Positions 40,891 through 46,933 of a stretch of 46,933 nucleotides of DNA are shown here, piece by piece; the first letter of the stretch is position 1; every line of letters starts with the position of its first letter. Origin of the DNA: Bacilli bacterium (GTDB taxonomy: Bacteria > Bacillota_I > Bacilli_A > RFN20 > CAG-826). The stretch spans positions 1 through 46,933 of the forward strand of contig JAFSPN010000050.1 of assembly GCA_017442875.1 (NCBI GenBank), in the 5' to 3' direction. The translations under genes were made by a program, and so were the position numbers. The notes beneath the pieces were generated by a model. It searched no databases and had not been told where the DNA came from. It was given only the letters and a program-made list of their open reading frames with translations.

Positions 40891-42048
40891 ATGAAAAGAA
40901 TTGCTTATAAGTATCGTATCTATCCTAACACTGAGCAAAAGATCTTATTTGCTAAATGTTTTGGATGTGTTCGTTTCTTTTATAATAAGTCTCTATCTGA
41001 TATGAATGAGATATATAAAAGCACGGGTAAGTTTAAAAATATTACTCCTGCCTCATATAAGGAAGATTATTCGTTTTTAAAAGAAGTAGATTCGCTTGCT
41101 TTAAGTAATGCTCAACTTAATAGAAACACCGCGTTTAAAGCTTTCTTTTCTCACAAAACAGGTTTTCCTAAGTTTAAAAGCAAAAGAAACGATCAAAGCT
41201 ATACGACAAATAATCAAGGAAGCGTGAAGTTTTCTAATAACAATAGATATATCTCCATTCCTAAATGTTCAAGAATAAGAATTAAAAAACATCGTGGCTT
41301 TGATGGAATAATTAAATCAATTACTGTTTCTATGACCACTGATAACAGATACTACATTTCTTTACTAGTTGAAGAAGAAAATAAACCAATGGGACCAGCA
41401 AACAAGATGATTGGTTTAGATTTAGGTATAAAAGACTTAATCGTTGATAGTAATGGTAAGAAATATAAGAATCAAAAATACTTAACTAAATCACAGAATA
41501 AACTCGCTAGAGAGCAAAGAAAACTATCTAAAATGGTTAAAGGTAGCAACAATAGAAACAAACAAAGAATCAAAGTTGCTAGATTACACAAACATATTCA
41601 AAATCAAAGAAATGATTATCTCCACAAACTTTCAAAACATATAATTGATGAAAACCAAGTCATTTGTATTGAAGATTTGAAAGTAAAGGGCATGATGAGT
41701 GATTCTAAAATAGCAAGAAACATATCTGATGTATCTTGGTCTAGATTAGTATCGATGCTAACTTATAAGGCTAGTTGGTACGGAAGAACTGTTATTAAGG
41801 TTCCTAAAGATTATCCAAGTAGTCAACTTTGTCATGCATGTGGATATAAAAACTCAATCACTAAGAATCTCAACATTAGGAAATGGACTTGTCCTAAATG
41901 TGGGTCTATTCATGATCGAGATATAAACGCTGCGAAAAATATTCTAAGTAAGGGAATTGAAATGCTTACAAAGGATGGGACACATCCGGATAGCTTGTTT
42001 ATGCTTGGCTCGTTAGAGTCATCGAGCAAGAAGCCCCCACTTCTTTAA
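40891..42048 (+). CDS. tnpB: TnpB, RNA-guided nuclease of the IS200/IS605 family
   Basis: TnpB is the transposon-encoded ancestor of Cas12 and cuts DNA guided by an RNA from the element's right end. The 385-residue protein is full-length. The RuvC residues are visible: Asp in GLDLGIKD, Glu in CIEDLKV and Asp in HDRDINAAKN, with a zinc finger CHACGYKN...CPKCGSIH between the last two. The N-terminal MKRIAYKYRIYPNTEQK is the usual start. No Shine-Dalgarno precedes the ATG. Its last codons and TAA are inside the right-end hairpin, so the guide RNA overlaps the 3' end of the gene. Confidence 0.93.
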   Translation: MKRIAYKYRIYPNTEQKILFAKCFGCVRFFYNKSLSDMNEIYKSTGKFKNITPASYKEDYSFLKEVDSLALSNAQLNRNTAFKAFFSHKTGFPKFKSKRNDQSYTTNNQGSVKFSNNNRYISIPKCSRIRIKKHRGFDGIIKSITVSMTTDNRYYISLLVEEENKPMGPANKMIGLDLGIKDLIVDSNGKKYKNQKYLTKSQNKLAREQRKLSKMVKGSNNRNKQRIKVARLHKHIQNQRNDYLHKLSKHIIDENQVICIEDLKVKGMMSDSKIARNISDVSWSRLVSMLTYKASWYGRTVIKVPKDYPSSQLCHACGYKNSITKNLNIRKWTCPKCGSIHDRDINAAKNILSKGIEMLTKDGTHPDSLFMLGSLESSSKKPPLL

Positions 42049-42056
42049 GTGGTGGG
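42034..42056 (+). ncRNA. Right-end hairpin; probable 3' part of the TnpB guide (omega/reRNA) scaffold
   Basis: CCACTT (42037-42042), loop CTTT, AAGTGG (42047-42052), extended by CCC (42034-42036)/GGG (42054-42056) around one bulged T. In TnpB elements the guide RNA covers this end and its guide comes from the flanking host DNA, here the 3' end of deoB. The 5' limit of the RNA cannot be seen. Confidence 0.5.
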
Positions 42057-42062
42057 AGTATG

Positions 42063-43268
42063 TCACGCGAGAACTTCTTCGATAGGTTCACCTAGAAGGT
42101 GACTTGGTTTTTCAATATGGAAATTCTTTAAAATTGTTGCGCCGATATCAGCAAATGATAGTCTCTCATCAAGTAATCTTCCATCTTTTATTGATTTGCT
42201 ATACATGATGAGCGGTATTTTTTCTCTTGTGTGGTCTGTCCCACTCCAAGTTGGATCATTTCCATGATCAGCGGTAATGATTAATAGATCGTCATCCTTA
42301 AGGTAAGGAATGAGCTCTTTAACGCGTTTATCGAATCTTTCAATACATTCACCATAACCGATTGGATTACGGCGATGACCGTATTCACTATCGAATTCCA
42401 CTAAGTTGACAAAGCAAATGCCTGTAAAGTCATGTTCTTTAGCCTCGTTAATGGTTTTATCCATGCCATCTTCGTTTGAGACAGTTTTTTGTGTTTTTGT
42501 AACGCCATATTGGTCAAAGATGTCGCCAATCTTACCAACGCAGCTTGTCATAAAGCCATGATCTTCTAAAACATTCATGACAGTTTTTTGCGATGGCCTT
42601 AAGGCCAAGTCATGACGATGGCCAGTTACGCGTTTGAAATTGGTTTTATCAGTACCGATGTATGGTCGAGCGATAATTCTTCCAACCATCCATTCTGGTT
42701 TCATACATATTTCACGAGCGATTTCACAGCAACGATATAATTCATCCAAACCAAAATGCTCTTCGTGAGCGGCGATTTGAAGTACGCTATCGCTTGATGT
42801 ATAGACAATCATTGAATCGTCTCTGCATTGTTCTTCACCAAGTTCTTCTAGAATGGCTGTTCCACTTGCAGCGTAGTTACCAATCACTTTGTGACCAGTT
42901 CTTTTTTCAAGTTCATCAATGAGTTCTTTTGGAAAACCGGTATCGGTAAAAGTTTTGAAAGGCACTTGCGTATTGATGCCCATAATTTCCCAGTGACCAG
43001 TCATGGTGTCTTTGCCTCTACTAACTTCGTTAGCCTTAGCAACAAATGATTGAGGGTGTGAGACTTTTGATGTGCCTTTAATAGGATCAAAATCACCGAG
43101 TCCGAGACTATTTAATGTTGGAACATTTAAACCATTTGGCATTTTTTCACCAATATGGAGCAATGTATTGGCTCCTTCATCACCAAAATCCTTGGCGTCT
43201 TTCATATAACCAGTGCCCATGGAATCGGCAACGATAATAAATATTCTTTTATAACGATAATTACTCAT
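42063..43268 (-). CDS. deoB: Phosphopentomutase
   Basis: Converts (deoxy)ribose-1-phosphate to the 5-phosphate in nucleoside salvage, which fits with cdd in the same window. 401 residues of the alkaline-phosphatase superfamily: VADSMGTG (metal Asp), KDTMTGHWE (catalytic Thr), DFDSEYGHRRN, TADHGNDPTW and GTDHTREKIP. Length is normal, so the transposon right against its stop has not shortened it. A GAGGAAAA Shine-Dalgarno overlaps the xerD stop, 10 bp upstream. The xerD-deoB order is the same as ripX-drm of Bacillus. Confidence 0.97.
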   Translation of the reverse strand: MSNYRYKRIFIIVADSMGTGYMKDAKDFGDEGANTLLHIGEKMPNGLNVPTLNSLGLGDFDPIKGTSKVSHPQSFVAKANEVSRGKDTMTGHWEIMGINTQVPFKTFTDTGFPKELIDELEKRTGHKVIGNYAASGTAILEELGEEQCRDDSMIVYTSSDSVLQIAAHEEHFGLDELYRCCEIAREICMKPEWMVGRIIARPYIGTDKTNFKRVTGHRHDLALRPSQKTVMNVLEDHGFMTSCVGKIGDIFDQYGVTKTQKTVSNEDGMDKTINEAKEHDFTGICFVNLVEFDSEYGHRRNPIGYGECIERFDKRVKELIPYLKDDDLLIITADHGNDPTWSGTDHTREKIPLIMYSKSIKDGRLLDERLSFADIGATILKNFHIEKPSHLLGEPIEEVLA

Positions 43269-43278
43269 TTTATTTTCC

Positions 43279-44154
43279 TCACTTCATCATCTTATCATAA
43301 TCGGACTTTAATTTCTCGCTTGAAACGTGCGTATATATTTGTGTGGTCGCAATGTTGGTGTGCCCAAGCATGCTTTGGACGATTCTTAGCTGCGCTCCAT
43401 GATTTAATAGATGCGTAGCAAAACTATGTCTTAGCGTATGCGGCGAGACATTTGTTTCAATGCCTGCTTGAAGACTGTATTTTTTTACTTGCTTAAAGAA
43501 ATAGACGCGTGAAAGCGGTTCTCCTTTCTTTGAAAGGAATAAGTATTTGCTACTTTTGAATTCACTCTTGTTTCTTACTTCTTTAATGTATTCTTGAATA
43601 TATTCAACAGCGTAATCCGCAATTGGAACTTTCCTTTCTTTTGCGCCTTTGCCAAAGACGGTAATGATGCCTTTTGAAAGATTGACCTGTGCTTTTTCTA
43701 AAGATAAAAGTTCACTAACTCTGAGACCAGAAGAATACATTGTCTCAAGCATTGCTTTGTCTCTAAGACCACTTGGAGTGGATAAATCAGGAGCGTTAAG
43801 CAAAGCTTCTACTTCATCTTCAGTCAAACAGTTTGGCAAGTATTTAGGTTTCTTAGGTGTCTCAATATCTGGAATGACACCTTGATAATAGCCATCTCTT
43901 TTAAGAAACAAGAAAAAGTTTCTCATACATGACAAACGTCTCAAAGCAGTTGAGACAGAATGGCCAATTGATAATTCGTATTTTAAAAACTCATACAAAT
44001 CTGATTCTAATAAATCATCTGTGGTTTTCTTATCATCAAAATGATTGAAAAAAGCTTGGATATCTTCTAGATATGATACCCATGTTTGAAAAGAGAGACC
44101 TTTTTCCACTAGAACATATTGCTTATAACTATCGACGGCATCAATTATTTCCAT
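43279..44154 (-). CDS. xerD: XerD-type tyrosine recombinase
   Basis: Resolves chromosome dimers at dif. 291 residues: N-terminal SAM-like DNA-binding domain (about 1-100), and the catalytic domain with Arg (SGLRVSELL), Lys region, HTLRHSFATHLL (HxxR), GHTNIATTQIYTH (His and nucleophile Tyr). The near-perfect Xer motif and its place beside deoB support XerD rather than an integrase. The start overlaps dinB by 14 bp, with GAGG 10 bp upstream. The dif-like site is 3.4 kb away. No second Xer protein is in the window. Confidence 0.94.
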   Translation of the reverse strand: MEIIDAVDSYKQYVLVEKGLSFQTWVSYLEDIQAFFNHFDDKKTTDDLLESDLYEFLKYELSIGHSVSTALRRLSCMRNFFLFLKRDGYYQGVIPDIETPKKPKYLPNCLTEDEVEALLNAPDLSTPSGLRDKAMLETMYSSGLRVSELLSLEKAQVNLSKGIITVFGKGAKERKVPIADYAVEYIQEYIKEVRNKSEFKSSKYLFLSKKGEPLSRVYFFKQVKKYSLQAGIETNVSPHTLRHSFATHLLNHGAQLRIVQSMLGHTNIATTQIYTHVSSEKLKSDYDKMMK

Positions 44155-45331
44155 CTTTATTTACCTCACTTGCTCTTTTTAATAAAGGCTTCTTTAAAGA
44201 ACGATTTATGTCATTGATGATTATCTTAGTGGCATTTTCTTTTTCGTGGCTCTCATAGTCGAAAAGCGACATTTGCACCGCTGTTTCCTTTGGATCGATG
44301 AGGTTTTGAAGCGTCACGCCCACCAATCTAAGCATTACGCCTTTAAAATTCTTGTTATATAAAGCCCAAGCTTGTTCGAATATCGTCTTAGCGTCATTTG
44401 TAGGGCTTTCTAAAGTAATTGATTTATTGAAACTTTTGAAGTTTGTATCTTTGACCACTATTTGAATAGTGAAACCTAGTTTATCTTCTTTCTTGCTGCG
44501 AGATGAGACTTCTTTAGATAAATCTTGGAAGTATTTCTTGATCACCGCTGGAGAATCACTATCAAAAGGCAATGTTGTGGAGTTACCAATGGATTTCGGA
44601 TCCCATTTTTCTGTCTCAATTTCATCAGAACCTTTACCTTCTAGCCAGTCCTTGAGAGTGTAATAACTTTTGCCGAGGATGTTTGTAACATCAGGATCTT
44701 CTTTTTCCATCTTTTGATGCAAATCACCAATGGTATTGATGCCAATGCTTTTGAGACGAGGAGCGGTTTTCTTACCAACGCCAAACATCGATTCAATCTT
44801 TAAAGGAAAAATAATGCTAGGGATATCTCTTTTATGAATAATAGTCAACCCCATAGGCTTTTTATAATCACTAGCCATTTTGGCTAAGAACCTTGTCGTT
44901 GAGACGCCTATTGAACATTTGAGACCAGTTTCTTTAAATAAGTCTTCTTGCAGTTTTTTGAAATACTCAATCGGATTCTTCTCATCTCTAAGTGCGAAAG
45001 TAAAATCAGCAAAACATTCGTCAACAGAAGCAGCTTCCACTAAAGTGGTATAGCGGCCTATGAATGAGAAAAACCTCTTGCTCATCATACTGTAGAAATG
45101 ATAATCAACAGGGAGAATGATTAAATGTGGACAAAGCTGTTTTGCTTTAAACATCGGCATAGCCGAAGATACGCCATATTTCCTAGCAGCGTAAGAACAA
45201 GTTGAGACTATTCCACCTCTTCCTTCGTGGCCAATGGCAACCGGCTTGCCTTCAAGACTTGGATCTTTAATCTCTTCGCATCTCGCAAAGAAAGCATTTA
45301 AATCGATATGAACAATAACTTTACTAGCCAT
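44141..45331 (-). CDS. dinB: DNA polymerase IV (Y-family)
   Basis: A translesion polymerase lacking proofreading. 396 residues: the palm motif HIDLNAFFARCEE (metal Asp), YSYAARKYGV region (SYAARKYGVSS), ASVDECFADF (catalytic Asp-Glu), a helix-hairpin-helix FGVGKKTAPRLKSIGI, and a little-finger domain. The C-terminus lacks a clear QLSLF-type clamp motif but has VQMSLFDY (about residue 365), which is a good beta-clamp binding match. I chose ATG 45331 because a TATAAT on the minus strand ends 6 bp before it; the upstream in-frame ATG would include that box. No obvious LexA box is seen. Confidence 0.95.
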   Translation of the reverse strand: MASKVIVHIDLNAFFARCEEIKDPSLEGKPVAIGHEGRGGIVSTCSYAARKYGVSSAMPMFKAKQLCPHLIILPVDYHFYSMMSKRFFSFIGRYTTLVEAASVDECFADFTFALRDEKNPIEYFKKLQEDLFKETGLKCSIGVSTTRFLAKMASDYKKPMGLTIIHKRDIPSIIFPLKIESMFGVGKKTAPRLKSIGINTIGDLHQKMEKEDPDVTNILGKSYYTLKDWLEGKGSDEIETEKWDPKSIGNSTTLPFDSDSPAVIKKYFQDLSKEVSSRSKKEDKLGFTIQIVVKDTNFKSFNKSITLESPTNDAKTIFEQAWALYNKNFKGVMLRLVGVTLQNLIDPKETAVQMSLFDYESHEKENATKIIINDINRSLKKPLLKRASEVNKDGNN

Positions 45332-45337
45332 ACATAC

Positions 45338-45343
45338 ATTATA
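45338..45343 (-). promoter_or_regulatory. -10 box of dinB, leaderless configuration
   Basis: TATAAT on the minus strand, 6 bp before the dinB ATG. No Shine-Dalgarno precedes the start. Confidence 0.6.
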
Positions 45344-45357
45344 TACGCACATATAGA

Positions 45358-45371
45358 TTATGTTAACTAAA
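45358..45371 (+). other. Second copy of the dif right arm (TTATGTTAACTAAA)
   Basis: These 14 bases are identical to 39827-39840, the XerD-type arm of the dif-like site and its three flanking bases. The bases on the left (TATAGA, then ATATACGCACA) do not make a good XerC arm without a gap. It is therefore a half-site upstream of dinB, 5.5 kb from dif. It may be coincidental. Confidence 0.35.
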
Positions 45372-45444
45372 TTGTTGCCTTTTGAAAGTAAAAATAAAAG
45401 ACTATCAACTAGTCAATTATTTCTGTAATATAAAATATTAGTTC

Positions 45445-45463
45445 TACTAGTAAAATACTAGTT
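45445..45463. promoter_or_regulatory. ACTAGTA-AAA-TACTAGT palindrome with 11-bp period
   Basis: A perfect 7-bp inverted repeat (45446-45452 and 45456-45462) that contains CTAGTA-N5-CTAGTW in both orientations with an 11-bp period. On the minus strand TAATAT (45440-45435) follows 4 bp after the repeat, as a possible distal dinB promoter. It lies between xseB and dinB. Confidence 0.5.
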
Positions 45464-45477
45464 ATGAACCATTATAA

Positions 45478-45672
45478 TTATTTTGTTTCAATGACCTTTT
45501 CGATCTTTTCTTGCGCCTCTTCTAAGGCTTTTTCAAGCTTCTTAACGATCTCTTGGCCTTCTTTATAAAGCGTTAAGCACTCATCTAAAGGCAAATCTTG
45601 AGACGAAATCTTAGCGACGATTTCATCGAGGCGTTTCATTTCTTTTTCAAAATCAAATTGTTCATCTTTCAT
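45478..45672 (-). CDS. xseB: Exodeoxyribonuclease VII small subunit
   Basis: A 64-residue helical protein with the family pattern FDFEKEMKRLDEIVAKISSQDLPLDECLTLYKEGQEIVKKLEKALEEAQEKIEKV. It binds XseA in many copies to form exonuclease VII. Its ATG is 1 bp from the xseA stop, so translation is coupled. The last gene of nusB-xseA-xseB here. A 125-bp gap follows before dinB; it holds the motif at 45445 and the half-site at 45358. Confidence 0.96.
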   Translation of the reverse strand: MKDEQFDFEKEMKRLDEIVAKISSQDLPLDECLTLYKEGQEIVKKLEKALEEAQEKIEKVIETK

Positions 45673-45673
45673 A

Positions 45674-46807
45674 TTATTTCTTCTCCACTTCTTTGACTTC
45701 GCTGGTCAACGCACCATCTTTAAAGATGGTTTTAATTTTATCACCTGGTTTAGAATTTTGAATTTTAACTGGCAAACCTTTTTCATCTACGGTTAATGTA
45801 TAGCCTCTAGATAAAACATTCTCTGGATTCAAAGCTTCTAGAGCAATTCTTTTGTGTTCTAATAATTGTTTTTCTTGTCTGAGCATATTAAGGATGCTTT
45901 GATTTAAATCTTCTTTATAAGAAGATAATTCTTCTTTTAGATCATCCACCATGCCTTTAATGCTCTCTTCCATCTCTTGAATTGAGAAAGATAAGTGCTC
46001 AAGTATTTCTCTTTGATCAATTGTGGCTAGTTCCGCAGCGCCTGTCGGTGTACTTGCGCGCTTATCAGCCACAAAATCCACTAGTGTGGAATCAATCTCA
46101 TGGCCAATACAGGCAATAATCGGCATTTTGCTAGACGCTAAAGCGCGGACTAAGGTTTCATCATTAAAAGCACTTAAATCTTCGCTAGCACCGCCACCAC
46201 GGCCAATTAAAAGGGTATCCAAAGGATAAGTCTGAGCGATATTGAACGCATTTAATAGTTCTTTCGCGGCATTATCGCCTTGAACGGCACTATAAAAGAC
46301 ATAGATATCTGCGATTGGATAGCGGCGCTTTAGATTAAACAATATATCTTTAATCGCCGCACTATTAGGCGCGGTAATCACACCAATGGCTTTAGGATAT
46401 AAGTTAATCGGTCTTTTCCTTGATTCATCAAAGAGACCTTCTTCTTTGAGTTTCTTTTTAAGTTTTTCGAGTTCAAGCAAAGCTTGACCAACACCAACTT
46501 CTTGCATTTGATAGACGATAATTTGATATGTGCCTCTTCCTGGATAGGCATCAATTGAACCAAAGACGACGACTTCTTGTCCGTTTTCTGGCACAAAAGT
46601 GTTTTTAGCAGCGTAGCTAGAAAACATCATCGCACTGATCATGGCTTTGTCATCTTTCAAAGAAAAATAAAAATGACCATTGCTTGCCATTTTGAAATTA
46701 GAAATTTCACCTTTGACGTAGATGAACTTGAGATTTTCATCCCTATTTAAAAGAGCTTTGATGTATTGATTGATATCGCTAACGGTAAAGACTGGGCGAT
46801 TATCCAT
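45674..46807 (-). CDS. xseA: Exodeoxyribonuclease VII large subunit
   Basis: The catalytic subunit of exonuclease VII, degrading single-stranded DNA to short oligonucleotides. 377 residues: N-terminal OB fold (FIYVKGEISNFKMASNGHFYFSLKDDKAMISAMMF), and the catalytic region VITAPNSAAIKDILFNLKRRYP, LIGRGGGASEDLSAFNDE, ACIGHEIDSTLVDFVADKRASTPTGAAELA, then a long coiled coil. The length is somewhat below the usual 400-450. It starts 4 bp after the nusB stop. Confidence 0.96.
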   Translation of the reverse strand: MDNRPVFTVSDINQYIKALLNRDENLKFIYVKGEISNFKMASNGHFYFSLKDDKAMISAMMFSSYAAKNTFVPENGQEVVVFGSIDAYPGRGTYQIIVYQMQEVGVGQALLELEKLKKKLKEEGLFDESRKRPINLYPKAIGVITAPNSAAIKDILFNLKRRYPIADIYVFYSAVQGDNAAKELLNAFNIAQTYPLDTLLIGRGGGASEDLSAFNDETLVRALASSKMPIIACIGHEIDSTLVDFVADKRASTPTGAAELATIDQREILEHLSFSIQEMEESIKGMVDDLKEELSSYKEDLNQSILNMLRQEKQLLEHKRIALEALNPENVLSRGYTLTVDEKGLPVKIQNSKPGDKIKTIFKDGALTSEVKEVEKK

Positions 46808-46811
46808 AGGA

Positions 46812-46933
46812 TCAAAGCACCTCGTCTAAGATAGCATTAACAAATTTAGCCTGCTTTTCTTCGATATACTTTTTAGCGAAATCAACAGCGACATTAATGA
46901 CAATACGCTTATCAATCTTTTCTACATAGTAGA
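46812..46933 (-). CDS. nusB: C-terminal 39 residues of NusB (5' part beyond window)
   Basis: The minus-strand frame ending at TGA (46814-46812) reads YYVEKIDKRIVINVAVDFAKKYIEEKQAKFVNAILDEVL. The INxAVxxAKK...KFVNAILDxxL pattern is the last helix pair of NusB, the antitermination factor for rRNA transcription. The nusB-xseA-xseB order is standard in Bacillota. The rest of the gene is outside the window. Confidence 0.85.
   Translation of the reverse strand, partial: YYVEKIDKRIVINVAVDFAKKYIEEKQAKFVNAILDEVL

Larger units (their letters stand above)
40701..42060 (+). mobile_element. TnpB-only IS200/IS605-type element (no TnpA), approximate ends
   Basis: tnpB lies inside a unit with hairpins near both ends: left CCCACATCAATTTGATGG (40709-40726 region) and right CCACTT-CTTT-AAGTGG (42037-42052), with CCC/GGG outside it. 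The left and right hairpins share the CCCAC start, as expected of the subterminal palindromes of this family. No tyrosine-HUH transposase is present, so it cannot move alone. The right end stops directly against the deoB stop codon. Exact boundaries and the TAM-like target are not determinable here. Confidence 0.6.

Overview
The window is 46.9 kb of low-GC, gene-dense bacterial chromosome. TGA is used as a stop (cdd, ybeY, xerD, deoB), so the genetic code is standard. The gene content and order (hrcA-grpE-dnaK-dnaJ with CIRCE, ybeY-cdd-era-recO-glyS-dnaG-rpoD-trmK-nif3, yqeG-yqeH-yhbY-nadD/yqeK, parE-parC, xerD-deoB, nusB-xseA-xseB) are those of a small-genome Bacillota/Mollicutes-side lineage. 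An Acholeplasma, RF39 or Erysipelotrichia-like uncultured bacterium is my inference, not something proven by the sequence.

Layout. 1-710: C-terminal end of a large protein built from 192-residue repeats. 801-6865: fmt, a nuclease-XPD helicase fusion, two membrane proteins and lepA. 6949-11431: a degenerate Fic-fold protein, a small membrane protein, hemW, a small basic protein, an HD-domain protein and a convergent STAS protein. 11507-16261: CIRCE-controlled heat-shock operon. 16270-18062: a second small basic protein and a C39 peptidase/exporter lacking its ATPase. 18082-26616: ribosome maturation, repair, primase, sigma factor and tRNA methylation genes. 26672-31710: cyclophilin, endonuclease IV, ispG, rpmG, an MBL-fold hydrolase, efp, yneF, plsY. 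31808-36386: topoisomerase IV. 36592-39616: yqeG-yqeH-yhbY-nadD/yqeK. 39617-39978: a non-coding region with a clear dif-like site and DnaA-box-like sequences. 39979-42060: a PemK/MazF-like gene and a TnpB-only transposon. 42063-46933: deoB, xerD, dinB, xseB, xseA and the end of nusB, all on the minus strand.

Genes left of about 39.7 kb are nearly all on the plus strand and those to the right nearly all on the minus strand, so transcription converges on the dif-like site. Together with xerD nearby, this suggests that the window spans the chromosome replication terminus.

Four regulatory patterns stand out. (1) Three genes share a near-identical upstream block, TTGGAC, exactly 17 bp, then CGATTAGTAA, which looks like an alternative promoter class. 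(2) Intergenic direct repeats of YTAGTA with an exact 11-bp period occur at six or more places, often 2-4 bp before a -10 box. (3) At least nine genes have a -10 hexamer only 6-9 bp before the start codon and no Shine-Dalgarno, implying widespread leaderless mRNAs. (4) Classical TTGACA promoters and CIRCE control occur at housekeeping operons. Promoter and terminator calls were made by eye. Protein names come from recognising motifs, not from database searches.
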